A DNA stretch of 64,000 nt from Halegenticoccus soli (GTDB taxonomy: Archaea; Halobacteriota; Halobacteria; Halobacteriales; Haloferacaceae), in assembly GCF_002844195.1 (NCBI RefSeq), contig NZ_PEND01000009.1, forward strand, positions 1 through 64,000, given 5' to 3'. Each line of letters opens with the position of its first letter. Within the stretch, counting starts at the first letter, position 1. Positions 40,759 through 54,721 of this stretch are shown piece after piece. The position numbers and the translations under genes are program-made. Under the pieces are notes generated by a model. That model was not told the origin of the DNA. It saw only the letters and a list, made by a program, of their open reading frames with translations, and made no database searches.

Positions 40759-41574
40759 ATGAGCGATATTTCACACGAGAGGCAGTCGGTCGAACTGTTA
40801 CAACAGTTGGGTCTGAAAAAGTACGAGGCGGAGTGCTTCGTCGCGCTGACGCGGCTCCCGGACGGGGGAACCGCAAAGGAGATCAGCGACATCACCGACG
40901 TCCCCCGAACCCGCGTGTACGACGCGACCCGGATCCTGGAGGCGCAGGGACTGGTCGAGATCCAGCACACCAGCCCCCAGCGGTTTCGGGCACTCTCGAT
41001 CGATGAGGCGACCGCCACGCTGCGGAGACAGTACGAATCCAAGGTCGACGACCTCGGGGAGTCGTTGCGACGGCTCGAACCCGAAGAACGCACGGACGAT
41101 GGGCGACCCGTCCACGAAGTCTGGTCGCTCTCCGGGACGGCGGCGATCGAGTCGCGGACCCGTCAGCTCGTCGATGACGCGGACGAGGAGGTCGTCCTCC
41201 TCGTCGACGACGCGTCCGCGTCCGAGCGGTTGCTCGACGCCCTCGCCGCGGCCGCGGGGCGGGAGGTCGACGTGACCGTCGGAACGACCTCCGAGTCCTC
41301 GCTGGACCGCGTTCGCGAGGCCGCCCCGGACGCGGACGTTATCCGGTCCGGGTTGGAGTGGTTGCACGGCTCGTCGCGGTCCGATCCCGTCGTCCTCTCC
41401 CAGGTGCTCCTGGTCGACCGGAACACGCTGCTCGTGAGCTCCCGCGGCGCGGACGACGGGTCCGAGCTCTCCGCGACGGCGATATACGGGTGCGGTTTCG
41501 ACAACGGGTTCGTCGTCATCGTCCGCCGGCTTCTGACGGCGCAGCTGCGCGGGCTCGACGGTCGGACCGTCTGA
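40759..41574 (+). CDS. TrmB-family transcriptional regulator
   Basis: A 271-residue DNA-binding protein. Residues about 10-85 are a TrmB winged helix (VELLQQLGLKKYEAECFVALTRLPDGGTAKEISDITDVPRTRVYDATRILEAQGLVEI, shown here in outline), followed by a coiled-coil hinge and an effector-like domain (about 110-271) with VWSLSGTAAIESRTRQLVDDADEEVVLLVDD. Haloarchaeal members control sugar or metabolic genes; the ligand is unknown here. The ATG at 40759 was preferred to a GTG at 40747, but the difference is only four residues. An inverted repeat lies upstream. Confidence 0.85.
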   Translation: MSDISHERQSVELLQQLGLKKYEAECFVALTRLPDGGTAKEISDITDVPRTRVYDATRILEAQGLVEIQHTSPQRFRALSIDEATATLRRQYESKVDDLGESLRRLEPEERTDDGRPVHEVWSLSGTAAIESRTRQLVDDADEEVVLLVDDASASERLLDALAAAAGREVDVTVGTTSESSLDRVREAAPDADVIRSGLEWLHGSSRSDPVVLSQVLLVDRNTLLVSSRGADDGSELSATAIYGCGFDNGFVVIVRRLLTAQLRGLDGRTV

Positions 41575-41633
41575 TCGAGCGCCGATCGACGGTCGACGCC
41601 GCGAAACGAGCGAGGGCGGCGTCCGGATCGCCG

Positions 41634-43397
41634 CTACAACCGCCGCTTCAGCGCCCGCGCGGTCTTTTCACCGATCCCCGGAACGTCCCGCAGGTCGTCG
41701 ACCGACGCCCGCCTGACGTTCTCGACGCTGCCGAACCGGCGCAGGAGCCGCCGCCGCGTGGCCGGTCCGACGCCGGGAACGTCGTCGAGCACCGTCTTCA
41801 CCTCGTCGCGGACGGTCTGGTGGTACTGGACGGCGAAGCGGTGCGCCTCGTCGCGGACCCGCTGGAGGACGTGCAGCTGCGGCGCGTCGCTCGGCCAGTC
41901 GCGCACGCCGTCCGGCGTGATCACCAGCTCCTCCTCCTTCGCGAGCGCGACGACGGGCACGTCCCACCCCGCCTCCGCGAGCGCGTCCCGCGCCGCCCCG
42001 AGCTGCCCGTCCCCGCCGTCGACGAGAAGCAGATCCGGGTCCGGACGGTCGTCGCGCCCCTCGACCACCCGGGTCGCGCGCCACCGGATCAGCTCGCGCA
42101 CGTTCGCGTAGTCGTCGTTCCGCTCGGGGAGTTTCTTCCGCCGGTAGTCGGCCTTCTCGGCGACGGCGCCGCCGGAGCGCCCCGCGGTACCGCCGTCCGC
42201 GACGAAGCAGACGTCGCTCCCGACGACCGCCCGCCCGCCCGCGTGGCTCACGTCGAACCCTTCGATCCGTTCGATCCGATCGAGGCCGAGCGCGTCGGCG
42301 AGCGCCCCGAGTTCGTCGCGCGGCCCGGACCCGCGGCGGGCGTTCTTGAGCGCGAGTTCGACGAGCGTCGCCTCCCGTCCCGCGCCGGGGACGCGCACCG
42401 CGACGCCCTCCGCGTCGAGCCAGGACAGGAGCTCCCCGTCGTCCGGCCGCTCGGACAGGAGCAGGGCGTCCGGGAGCTCGCGCTCGGCGTAGTACTGCGG
42501 GATAAAGGCCGCCAGCAGGGTCGGAACCCGGTCCTCGCCCTCGGGCGCGTCGAGGCGGTGACGCGACCGGTCCACGAGCTGACCCCGCTCGCTGTGGAGG
42601 CGGGCGACGGTCGCCGTCTCCCCCTCGATGGCGACGCCGAGCACGTCGACGGCGCGCTCGTCCCGGCGGGCGGAGACCGCCTCCTCGCCCCCGCCGTGGA
42701 ACGACTCCACCGCCGTCAGCCTGTCGCGGAGGTTCGCCGCGCGCTCGAACTCCCGGCCCTGCGCGGCCTCCTCCATCTCCCGCCGGAGCGGATCGGCGAG
42801 GGCGCCCGTCTCGCCCTCGAAGAACCGGACGGCCGACTCGACGTCCTCCCGGTAGGCGGCCTCGCCGATCTCGCCGGTGCAGGGTGCCGAACAGAGGCCC
42901 ATCTCGTAGTCGAGGCAGGGCCGGTCCCGCCCGGCGTACTTGTGATCCGAACAGCCGCGGAGCCCGTAGGTTTCCCGGAGGGCCTTGACGACCGTCTCGA
43001 CCCGGCCCTTGTCCGTGAAGGGGCCGAAGACGGTCGCGGCCTCCTCCGGATCCCGCGTGATCTCGATGCGCGGGACGGGGTGCGCGGTGAGCTGGACGAG
43101 CGGGTACGACTTGTCGTCCTTCAGCCTGACGTTGTACCGGGGTTGGTGGCGCTTTACGAGGTTCGCTTCGAGGAGGAGCGCCTGCGTCTCGGTGTCGGTC
43201 ACCGCGAAGTCGATCCGCGCCGCTCGGTCGACCATGCGGCGGATGCGGTCGCTCCGCGGGTCGGCGTACGACCGAACCCGGCTCCGGAGGTCGACCGCCT
43301 TCCCGACGTACAGGACGGCGTCGTCGTCCTGGAACTGGTAGACGCCCGGCTCCCGGGGCAACTCGGCCGCGCGCTCGCGGACTCCGCTCGCGTCCAT
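41634..43397 (-). CDS. uvrC: Excinuclease ABC subunit UvrC
   Basis: A 587-residue nuclease of nucleotide excision repair that cuts on both sides of a lesion held by UvrB. Domains in order: GIY-YIG nuclease (about 1-95; [24 protein letters not shown]), a cysteine segment ([25 protein letters not shown]), a UVR motif ([20 protein letters not shown]), the RNase-H-like endonuclease domain ([31 protein letters not shown]) and tandem HhH at the end ([32 protein letters not shown]). ATG at 43395-43397. Confidence 0.95.
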   Translation of the reverse strand: MDASGVRERAAELPREPGVYQFQDDDAVLYVGKAVDLRSRVRSYADPRSDRIRRMVDRAARIDFAVTDTETQALLLEANLVKRHQPRYNVRLKDDKSYPLVQLTAHPVPRIEITRDPEEAATVFGPFTDKGRVETVVKALRETYGLRGCSDHKYAGRDRPCLDYEMGLCSAPCTGEIGEAAYREDVESAVRFFEGETGALADPLRREMEEAAQGREFERAANLRDRLTAVESFHGGGEEAVSARRDERAVDVLGVAIEGETATVARLHSERGQLVDRSRHRLDAPEGEDRVPTLLAAFIPQYYAERELPDALLLSERPDDGELLSWLDAEGVAVRVPGAGREATLVELALKNARRGSGPRDELGALADALGLDRIERIEGFDVSHAGGRAVVGSDVCFVADGGTAGRSGGAVAEKADYRRKKLPERNDDYANVRELIRWRATRVVEGRDDRPDPDLLLVDGGDGQLGAARDALAEAGWDVPVVALAKEEELVITPDGVRDWPSDAPQLHVLQRVRDEAHRFAVQYHQTVRDEVKTVLDDVPGVGPATRRRLLRRFGSVENVRRASVDDLRDVPGIGEKTARALKRRL

Positions 43398-43533
43398 CGG
43401 TTCGGATTACGCTCGGACGGGCTTGAGGCTGACGCGTCGGCTCCGCCGCCGTGCGGCGACGCGGTCGACGGCGCGGCGTTCGACGCACGCGCGGCCGGTG
43501 GGGTTAAGCCCGCGACGGAGTATCGTTCAGAAC

Positions 43534-43770
43534 ATGAACGGTCAGGAAAACCGGGACAGAGAGCGGAGCGAGGCGTCGGCCGACGCGCTCGAACAGCTGT
43601 CACACGGACTCAGCACGGCGTCCCACGAGACGCAGGAAGCCGTCTACACCCTCCAGACGCCGAACGTGCCGGACGTAGTCTCCGAATCCGACGTAGCGGA
43701 ACTCCGGGACGCCGTCGAGACCATCGACGCCGTCCGGGCGCGGATCGACGAGCACCTCGAAGAGCGGTGA
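43534..43770 (+). CDS. Small helical protein of unknown function (78 aa)
   Basis: A 78-residue soluble, acidic, helical protein (MNGQENRDRERSEASADALEQLSHGL ... LRDAVETIDAVRARIDEHLEER). It lacks cysteine and membrane segments. I do not recognise the family. It is divergent from uvrC, with a short promoter region between; GGGTTAAGCC about 30-35 bp before the ATG is a possible TATA-like box. Confidence 0.55.
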   Translation: MNGQENRDRERSEASADALEQLSHGLSTASHETQEAVYTLQTPNVPDVVSESDVAELRDAVETIDAVRARIDEHLEER

Positions 43771-43962
43771 CGCTTCGTCGTCAGGTCGGGGGACAGTTCC
43801 TGCGGGGGCGAGTAGGAGACGCATCGTCGTCTCGGTGAGTCGTCTCGACGGCGCGGTGGTCGGTTCGCAGCGCGTACACGGTTCGACCGCCACCCCGTGG
43901 CTCCCGAGTCACCCGTCTCGGCACCGGGAGATACAAGCGCCGACCGGTCGAACCGTCGAGCC

Positions 43963-44229
43963 ATGAGCGACACCGTCCGCCTGTGGCTCGTCGAGCGCTC
44001 CTACGACGATCGGAACCTCATCACCCTCGTGTACACGACGCCGGACGGCGAGCGGGCGCTCCGCAAGGAGCAGTCGGCGACGGTCATGCGCCAGCGGGGC
44101 GTCGCCCCGACCGCCGCGGTCGACGCCGACCCCTCGGAACTCGAACCCGTCGCCGAGGGGGACCGCGAGCGCTACGCGGCGGAGGCGACGCGGATGGCGG
44201 AGCGGCACGACCCCGACGACGAAGTCTGA
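43963..44229 (+). CDS. Small conserved haloarchaeal protein (88 aa)
   Basis: An 88-residue soluble protein starting MSDTVRLWLVERSYDDRNLITLVYTTPDGERALRKEQS. The beta-strand-rich first half and a helical end (RERYAAEATRMAERH) suggest a compact domain. I know no function. It lies 125 bp before the ABC transporter ATPase gene on the same strand. Confidence 0.6.
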   Translation: MSDTVRLWLVERSYDDRNLITLVYTTPDGERALRKEQSATVMRQRGVAPTAAVDADPSELEPVAEGDRERYAAEATRMAERHDPDDEV

Positions 44230-44353
44230 TCTCCTGCCCGATATCGGGCGTTTCGACCCCGTTAGCGGCTATTTTCCCGCGCATACGGTCAAGTATCTGT
44301 CGGCCCGACGCGAGACCTAAACCCTTTATTCGATGATAGTACAAACGCCACGC

Positions 44354-45277
44354 ATGGCCGCGATCGAACTCGCAGGCGTGACGAAGCGATTCGGCGACGT
44401 CACCGCCGTCGACGACCTCGACCTCACGGTCCCCGAGGGCGAGGTGTTCGGCTTCCTCGGCCCGAACGGCGCCGGGAAGTCGACGACCATCAACATGATC
44501 CTCGACTTCGTCCGCCCGACGACGGGGACGGTCCGGGTGCTCGGTCACGACGCCCAGCGCGAGAGCGTGACCGTCCGCCGGCGGACCGGCGTGCTCCCGG
44601 AGGGGTTCGACGTGTACGACCGCCTCACCGGACGCAAGCACGTCGAGTTCGCCATCGACTCGAAGGGGACGGACGACGACCCCCTCGCGGTGCTCGAACG
44701 GGTCGGCATCGCGGACGCGGCCGACAGGAAGGCCGGCGGGTACTCCAAGGGGATGCGCCAGCGCCTCGCGCTCGGGATGGCGCTCGTCGGCGAACCGGAC
44801 CTGCTCATCCTGGACGAGCCCTCCTCCGGCCTCGACCCGGCCGGCGCGAAGGAGATGCGCGACATCGTCCGCGCGGAGGCCGGCCGCGGCGCGACGGTGT
44901 TCTTCTCCAGCCACGTCCTCGGACAGGTCGAGGCGGTCTGCGACCGCGTCGGCATCCTGCGCGCCGGCGAACTCGTCGCGGAGGACAGCATCGCCGGCCT
45001 CCGGGAGGCGGCGGGCGGCGAATCGACGCTTCTCATCTCGGTCGACGACGCGACCGAGGCGGACCTCGACCCGGTCAGGGCGCTCCCGGGCGTCTCCGGC
45101 GCGGCCACCGACGGCGACACCGTCACCGTGGCCTGCGATCCGGACGCGAAGACGGAGGTCATCGCGTCGCTCGAAGAGCGGGGCGTGACGGTCAGGGACT
45201 TCCGGACCGAGGAGGCCTCGCTCGAAGACCTGTTCCTCGCGTACACCTCGGACGGGCCCAGGGAGGTGAGCGCATGA
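44354..45277 (+). CDS. ABC-2 type transporter, ATP-binding protein
   Basis: A 307-residue ABC ATPase. Walker A GPNGAGKST, the signature YSKGMRQRLALG, Walker B LLILDEPSSGLDP and the switch His in FFSSHVLGQVE are all present. The sequence type (CcmA/NatA group, no substrate-binding protein nearby) points to an exporter. A C-terminal extension of about 80 residues (LLISVDDATEADLD...) is typical of the group. The ATG at 44354 was chosen over an upstream in-frame ATG at 44333 by position of the family start MAAIELAGVTKRFG. It overlaps the permease gene by four bases (ATGA). Confidence 0.9.
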   Translation: MAAIELAGVTKRFGDVTAVDDLDLTVPEGEVFGFLGPNGAGKSTTINMILDFVRPTTGTVRVLGHDAQRESVTVRRRTGVLPEGFDVYDRLTGRKHVEFAIDSKGTDDDPLAVLERVGIADAADRKAGGYSKGMRQRLALGMALVGEPDLLILDEPSSGLDPAGAKEMRDIVRAEAGRGATVFFSSHVLGQVEAVCDRVGILRAGELVAEDSIAGLREAAGGESTLLISVDDATEADLDPVRALPGVSGAATDGDTVTVACDPDAKTEVIASLEERGVTVRDFRTEEASLEDLFLAYTSDGPREVSA

Positions 45278-46089
45278 GCTGGGAGGCGATCGCGCGGAAG
45301 GACTTCGAGGACGCCGTCCGATCGCGGTGGCTCCTGGCGCTGACGGCGCTGTTCGTCCTCCTGATCTCGGCCGTGGCGTACATCGTCCGCCCCGCGCCCG
45401 GGCAGACGTTCAGCTCGAACGCGATCCTCGGCCTCGTGAACGGGACGCTCGTGACGACGCTGGTTCCGCTCATCGCGCTGATCATCGCCTACGGCGCGAT
45501 CGTCGGCGAGCGCGAGTCGGGGTCGCTGAAGCTCCTGCTCTCGCTACCGCACTCGCGAGCGGACGTGGTGTTCGGCAAGGTGCTCGGCCGCTCGGCCGCC
45601 ATCACCCTCCCGGTCGTCGTCGGGTTCATCGTGCCGGCGCTGCTGCTCGCGATCGGCCCGCTCCAGTTCGACGCCGGCTCCTACGTCGGGTACACGCTGC
45701 TCACCGCGTTCCTCGGGGCCGTCTTCGTCGCCATCGCGGTCGGTTTCTCGGCCGCGATGTCGTCCCAGCGGCTCGCCATCGCGGGCGCGATCGCGCTGTA
45801 CCTGCTTTTCGTCCCGCTGTGGGGCGCGGCGCAGTTCCCGCTCCAGCTCTACCTCGTCCTCGGCGGCGGCCCCGAGTGGCTCCCGATCGCCGGCGAGCAG
45901 CTGTTCCGCGTCCTCCGGCTCGTCAACCCGACCGGGTCGTTCAAGATCGTCTCGGGGGCGTTCCTCAACGGGGGCCTGTTCTCCGGCGAGAACGCCTCGT
46001 TCCACGCCGCGGCGGCCGCGGTGCTCCTCGGCTGGCTCTCGCTGCCGCCGCTCCTCGGGCTCTGGTCGTTCGAGCGCGCCGACCTCTGA
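45274..46089 (+). CDS. ABC-2 type transporter, permease protein
   Basis: A 271-residue membrane protein with about six spans: near residues 18-40 (WLLALTALFVLLISAVAYIV), 55-75, 105-128 (ITLPVVVGFIVPALLLAIG), 140-162, 170-192 and 245-262. The first cytoplasmic region WEAIARKDFEDAVRSRWL and the motif GERESGSLKLLLSLPHSRADVVFGKVLG are typical of NosY/NatB-type permeases. It pairs with the ATPase whose stop codon overlaps its start. The exported substrate is unknown. Confidence 0.9.
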   Translation: MSWEAIARKDFEDAVRSRWLLALTALFVLLISAVAYIVRPAPGQTFSSNAILGLVNGTLVTTLVPLIALIIAYGAIVGERESGSLKLLLSLPHSRADVVFGKVLGRSAAITLPVVVGFIVPALLLAIGPLQFDAGSYVGYTLLTAFLGAVFVAIAVGFSAAMSSQRLAIAGAIALYLLFVPLWGAAQFPLQLYLVLGGGPEWLPIAGEQLFRVLRLVNPTGSFKIVSGAFLNGGLFSGENASFHAAAAAVLLGWLSLPPLLGLWSFERADL

Positions 46090-46142
46090 GTCCGACGTCG
46101 GCCCGGGTTCCGGGGTACCACCGATCAGACGCGGAGGAGTAG

Positions 46143-50074
<3,932 letters not shown>

Positions 50075-50587
50075 GCCGGTATCGTCGTAGATTCCGGATT
50101 CGATTTCGCTTCTTTCAAGTCGGGGGTTCGATCGCCTCGCGAGGACCTTCGCAGCACCGCTGTCGCGCATAAGCTCTGTCCTTGCTCGACCTTTCCATAT
50201 CCCGATATACGGTTTATCGAGGCTTCGAAGCGAGCAGGGGCGACGGCGCGGAGTCGGCGTGCGCTCGTCGATTCGGCCTCCTTCGAATCCTATCGCCCGC
50301 CCTCGTCGTCGAGGGCTGTCGCGCTCGACGTCGTCGCCGTTCCGCGCGGGTTCGATGTCACGTAGCCCCGCCGTCAACTCGCCGGCTCTCCGTCATGGGG
50401 CGTGCGCCGTCGGCCTCGCGACCGGTTCGACGTGTACCACCGGGGACGCGTCGAACGACGTTCCCTGGGCGTCGCGGGCGGCCTTCGCGGACCCTGACCT
50501 CCTCATCGTCGGCGGGCGCATGCCTGCGAACCTCGCCTTCGTCGGCGATCTGGACGCCGAGCGCGGCGATCAGGGCCGCGCGCTCGC
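50075..50587. other. Intergenic region, no gene supported
   Basis: These 513 bp hold no gene I can support. The left half contains short inverted and AT-rich sequences (ATATCCCGATATACGG, 50196-50212). In the right half the plus-strand translation DLLIVGGRMPANLAFVGDLD (about 50498-50560) looks protein-like but has no start or context, so it may be a gene remnant. Confidence 0.4.
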
Positions 50588-51805
50588 CTACAGATTTAAA
50601 CCGATCATCGCGATACGAAACCCGACCCGCTCCAGTTCGTCGGTCCGTTCGTCGGCGGGGTAGACGACGGCGGGGACTTCGCCGTCGTCCGCCGCCGCGA
50701 GCGCCGGCCCCACGGCGTCGAGCGCCTCCGAGGCCGTCTCCGCGACGGCGACTCGAAGCGTCGTCGGCCACGCGTCGACGCGGAAGTCGACCGCCTCGTC
50801 CGTCGTCACGCCCTCGCCGTAGCGCTCGTCGAGTCGCTGTTCGACTCGCTCTCGAAACGGGACGCGCGTCTCGTCCGTCGGAATCGGCGTCAGTTCGCCG
50901 TGTTCCTCCCGGACCGTCTCCATCGGAATCCCCAGCGTCGTCCGGTCACTCCCGGCGAACAGTAGATGCGTCCCGTAGAACCCGTCCTCGCGCTCTACCC
51001 CGATGACGCTCCCGCTGTCGCCCCCGGCGCTCATCGGGTCGAACACGTCCACGCCCTCGAAGACGACCGCCTCGTCGTAGTACCCGCCGACCCTGATGCG
51101 GGCGTCCCGGCTCCGCAGGTCACCCGTCGTGACGCCGGTGGTTCGACCGCTTTTCACGTACTCCTCGCCGAACCCGGCGTCTGTCCACCCTCGGAGCGAT
51201 CCGACCCCGAGCACGTCGTCGCGGAGGTCAGCCTCGTCGACCGCGACGAGAGCGCTGTCCGTCCGGTTCGCCCCCTCGGGCCGGATCTCGCTCCACTCGC
51301 GCAGCTCGCCGATCCCGTCCGCCGGACCCCCGCCGTCCGCCGGCCCCGGCTGGTAGATCGGATCCCCCCGCTCGGCGATTTCGACGGGCGCGGCGACGTG
51401 GGCGTTCGTGAGCGCGACTGTCTCCCCGTCGTCCGTCCGCAGCGGCGGCGTCCCGAGGGTGCCGGCGGTCACTTCGGGGTGACCGATGGAGACGCCCGCC
51501 GGCGCGGGCCGCCACCGCCGCTTCCGGTCGCGGCCCGCTCTCTCTACCGGTCGGACCGTCGCCTGAAAGCGAACGTCCCCCACCTCTTGCACGTCAGTCT
51601 TCACCTCCCTGTCGTCGATCCTCACCGTCTCGGGGAGGCACTCCGCGTCGCGCAACTGCGCCCGCGGAACCTTCCGGCTGACGAGGACGACGACCGCCTC
51701 CTCGTCGGTCTCCCGGTCGTCGACGCGCTTCGGTCCGATGCCCGTGCCGACGACGTTCGGGTACGATTCGAGTTCGTCGCGCACGTCCTCCGGGATGTGA
51801 TCCAT
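50588..51805 (-). CDS. Trypsin-like serine protease of the NAL1-like type
   Basis: A 405-residue protein with a full chymotrypsin-fold triad: His136 in VALTNAHVAA, Asp183 in NRTDSALVAVDEAD and Ser264 in SAGGDSGSVIG. The N-terminal part (about 1-85) has VVGTGIGPKRVDDRETDEEAVVVLVSRKVPRAQL, a pattern I associate with NAL1-like proteins, and the C-terminus (about 330-405) a small alpha/beta tail. No signal peptide is seen, so it would be intracellular or leaderless. I chose the ATG at 51803-51805, because AAAAGAATTATCC sits 25-30 bp upstream as a TATA-like box; the frame is open to 51910. Confidence 0.75.
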   Translation of the reverse strand: MDHIPEDVRDELESYPNVVGTGIGPKRVDDRETDEEAVVVLVSRKVPRAQLRDAECLPETVRIDDREVKTDVQEVGDVRFQATVRPVERAGRDRKRRWRPAPAGVSIGHPEVTAGTLGTPPLRTDDGETVALTNAHVAAPVEIAERGDPIYQPGPADGGGPADGIGELREWSEIRPEGANRTDSALVAVDEADLRDDVLGVGSLRGWTDAGFGEEYVKSGRTTGVTTGDLRSRDARIRVGGYYDEAVVFEGVDVFDPMSAGGDSGSVIGVEREDGFYGTHLLFAGSDRTTLGIPMETVREEHGELTPIPTDETRVPFRERVEQRLDERYGEGVTTDEAVDFRVDAWPTTLRVAVAETASEALDAVGPALAAADDGEVPAVVYPADERTDELERVGFRIAMIGLNL

Positions 51806-51897
51806 GCTCACTATTCTCACTGTTCGAGGATAATTCTTTTCGTCGACGTGTCGTAACGTAACGGTCTTCTCCGTTCGCAGCGCTTGCCGTAACTGCC

Positions 51898-51907
51898 GGT
51901 TATAAGT
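51898..51907 (+). promoter_or_regulatory. TATA-like promoter element of metY
   Basis: GGTTATAAGT, centred about 30 bp upstream of the ATG at 51933, fits the usual haloarchaeal leaderless promoter. Confidence 0.6.
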
Positions 51908-51932
51908 CACTCAAAGAATATGCGTCGTACAC

Positions 51933-53213
51933 ATGACCCGCGGCTTTCACACCCGAAGTCTCCACGCCGGACAGGAGCCCGATCCGGCGACGGGTGCGCG
52001 CGCCCCGCCGATCCACCAGACCACCTCGTACCTGTTCGACGGCGCGGACCACGCCGCCGACCTCTACGCGCTCGACCGCGAGGGCGACGTGTACTCGCGC
52101 ATCTCGAACCCGACGACCCGCGTCCTCGAAGAGCGGCTCGCCGACCTCGAAGGCGGCGTCGGAGCGGTCGCCACCGCCTCTGGGATGGCGGCCCTCGACG
52201 CGGCGACGAGCATCCTCGCCGAGGCCGGGGACAACGTCGTCGCCGCCGCCGACATGTACGGCGGCACCTCGACGTACCTGACGAAGATGGCGAGCCGCCG
52301 GGGGATCGAGACGCGCGTGGTCGAGACGCTGGACTACGACGCCTACGAGGGGGCGATCGACGACGACACCGCGTTCGTCCACGTCGAGACGATCGCGAAC
52401 CCTTCGCTCGTCACGCCGGATTTCGAGCGCCTCGCCGAGATCGCCCACGAGCGCGCGGTCCCGCTCGTCGTGGACAACACCTTCGCCACCCCGGCGCTCT
52501 GTCGACCGATCGAACACGGCGCGGACGTCGTCTGGGAGTCGACGACGAAGTGGATTCACGGCTCCGGAACCACCGTCGGCGGGATCCTCGTCGACGGCGG
52601 GGCGTTCCCCTGGGATCATCCCGACGCCGACTACCCGGAGCTTTCGGGCGAGAACCCCGCCTTCGGCGTCGACTTCTCCGAGCGGTTCGGTGAGCGGGCG
52701 TTCGCCGCGGCCGCCCGCCAGCGCGCCGTGCGGAGCCTCGGCAACCAGCAGTCGCCGTTCGACGCCTGGCAGACCCTCCAGGGGCTCGAAACCCTCCCGC
52801 TCCGGATGGAGAAACACTGCTCGAACGCCCGCGCGATCGCCGAGTTCCTCCGCGACCACGACGAGGTGGGGTGGGTCACCTACAACGGGTTCGAGGATCA
52901 CCCGACCCACGAGAACGCGACCCGATACCTATCGGGGTACGGCGGGATGATCACCTTCGGTCTCGCCGAGGGCTTCGAAGCGAGCAAGCGGCTCTGCGAG
53001 GAAGTCGAACTCGCCTCGTTCCTCGCGAACGTCGGCGACGCGAAGACGCTCGTCATCCACCCGGCGAGCACCACCCACGCGCAGCTTTCGGAGGAGGAAC
53101 AGCGCGCCGGGGGCGTCACGCCGGACATGCTCCGCCTCTCCGTCGGGATCGAGGACGCGGACGACGTGATCGACGACCTCGACCGCGCCATCGAGCGCGC
53201 GACGCGGGGGTGA
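51933..53213 (+). CDS. metY: O-acetylhomoserine aminocarboxypropyltransferase (MetY)
   Basis: A 426-residue PLP enzyme of the Cys/Met metabolism family that joins O-acetylhomoserine and sulfide to give homocysteine. The family features are [81 protein letters not shown] and the PLP-lysine Lys206 in [15 protein letters not shown]. It is followed after 4 bp by metX, whose product it uses, so the two form an operon with the TATA-like element at 51898. Confidence 0.93.
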   Translation: MTRGFHTRSLHAGQEPDPATGARAPPIHQTTSYLFDGADHAADLYALDREGDVYSRISNPTTRVLEERLADLEGGVGAVATASGMAALDAATSILAEAGDNVVAAADMYGGTSTYLTKMASRRGIETRVVETLDYDAYEGAIDDDTAFVHVETIANPSLVTPDFERLAEIAHERAVPLVVDNTFATPALCRPIEHGADVVWESTTKWIHGSGTTVGGILVDGGAFPWDHPDADYPELSGENPAFGVDFSERFGERAFAAAARQRAVRSLGNQQSPFDAWQTLQGLETLPLRMEKHCSNARAIAEFLRDHDEVGWVTYNGFEDHPTHENATRYLSGYGGMITFGLAEGFEASKRLCEEVELASFLANVGDAKTLVIHPASTTHAQLSEEEQRAGGVTPDMLRLSVGIEDADDVIDDLDRAIERATRG

Positions 53214-53217
53214 CCCG

Positions 53218-54441
53218 GTGACGGTCACGATCGACCGCGGGGCGCGCTCCCTCGGGGAGTTCCGCTTCGAGTGCGGCGAGACGATCGACGACCTCGAAGT
53301 CGCCTACGAGGCGTACGGCGAGTTCGACGGCGACAACGCGGTGCTCGTCTGCCACGCGCTCACCGGCAGCCAGAACGTCGCCGGCGGCGGGTTCCGATCG
53401 CGAGGAGCCGACGGGTCCGCCGGCACCGCGGGCCAGGCGCGCGCGTGGTGGAACGACATCGTCGGCCCCGGCAAGGCCGTCGACACGGCGGAGTACTACG
53501 TCGTCTGCGCGAACGTCCCCGGCTCCTGTTACGGCACCTCTGGTCCGCCGAGCGCGGGGCCGGACGGCGAACCGTACGGAACCGACTTCCCGCCGGTGAC
53601 GGTCGGCGACTGGACGCGCGCGCAGCGCCGCCTGCTCGACGATCTCGGCGTCGGCCGCCTCCACGCCGTCGTCGGCGGCAGCGTCGGCGGGATGAACGTC
53701 CTCGACTGGGCGAAGCGCTACCCGGACGACGTGCGGCGGATCGCGCCGGTCGCGACGGCCGCGCGGCTCGACCCGCAGTGCCTCGCCCTCGACGCTATCG
53801 CCCGCCGGGCCATCACGACGGACCCGAACTGGAACCGCGGCGACTACTACGGCGGGGAGCCGCCGAGACGCGGTCTCGGCCTCGCCCGGCAGATCGGCCA
53901 CGTGATGTACCTCTCGAAGGACTCGATGGAGCGGAAGTTCGGCCGCCGGGCGGCCGGCCGGGACTTCGCCGGCGACGCTTTCCCCGCCGATCCCGCGGCC
54001 GCCTTCTTTCCCTACCGTGACGTGGAGTCGTACCTCGACTACCAGGCCGAGAAGTTCGTCGACCGGTTCGACGCCAACTCCTACCTCTATCTGACCCACG
54101 CGATGGACGACTACGACCTCGCGGAGGGGTACGAGTCCGACGCGGCCGCTCTCGCCGCCTTCGAGGGCGAGGCGCTCGTGATGTCGTTCACCGGCGATTG
54201 GCACTTCACGACGGAGCAGGCCGAGTCGCTCGCGGCGGCGTTCCGGGAGGCGGACGCGCCGGTCGCCCACCACGTGATCGACTCCGACCACGGCCACGAC
54301 GCGTTCCTCGTCGAACCGGAGAGCGTCGGCCCGCCGCTTTCGGACTTCCTCGCCGACGGCGTCGGCGGCCGGGCCGTCACGGACACCACAGAGCGCGAGC
54401 CGGAGTTCGCGCCCGTCCACAACAGCCTCTTTTCCGGGTGA
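53218..54441 (+). CDS. metX: Homoserine O-acetyltransferase (MetX)
   Basis: A 407-residue alpha/beta-hydrolase-fold acyltransferase that makes O-acetylhomoserine for MetY. The N-terminal block is [40 protein letters not shown], the nucleophile Ser155 is in [15 protein letters not shown] (the usual motif is GGSMGGMQ), and the other triad members are in [11 protein letters not shown] and [14 protein letters not shown]. The start is GTG at 53218, 4 bp after the metY stop, which fits translational coupling. Whether the acyl donor is acetyl-CoA or succinyl-CoA cannot be fully told. Confidence 0.9.
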   Translation: MTVTIDRGARSLGEFRFECGETIDDLEVAYEAYGEFDGDNAVLVCHALTGSQNVAGGGFRSRGADGSAGTAGQARAWWNDIVGPGKAVDTAEYYVVCANVPGSCYGTSGPPSAGPDGEPYGTDFPPVTVGDWTRAQRRLLDDLGVGRLHAVVGGSVGGMNVLDWAKRYPDDVRRIAPVATAARLDPQCLALDAIARRAITTDPNWNRGDYYGGEPPRRGLGLARQIGHVMYLSKDSMERKFGRRAAGRDFAGDAFPADPAAAFFPYRDVESYLDYQAEKFVDRFDANSYLYLTHAMDDYDLAEGYESDAAALAAFEGEALVMSFTGDWHFTTEQAESLAAAFREADAPVAHHVIDSDHGHDAFLVEPESVGPPLSDFLADGVGGRAVTDTTEREPEFAPVHNSLFSG

Positions 54442-54721
54442 GCGGGCGCGGATCGGGAGATGGGGTGCGGACCTCGGGAGGGCTTCGGGTCGGAGAGCGC
54501 GGTCCGCGGATTTTCGGGCGGACAGACGGCACAGCGGCGACGGCGCGAAGGTAGCGGCGGCCGCGCGAAGCGGGAGAGGTGACGCGAGGGAGGGTGCCGT
54601 GCTATCGCGAACTCCCTCGCGGCGGTTCGTCAGCGCACACCTCGCGGTGGTCCCGTCATCGTACGTAAAGCCTCGCCGGGAACCGCGCGGCTTTACTCCG
54701 AGCCGACCGAGGGAGCGACCA

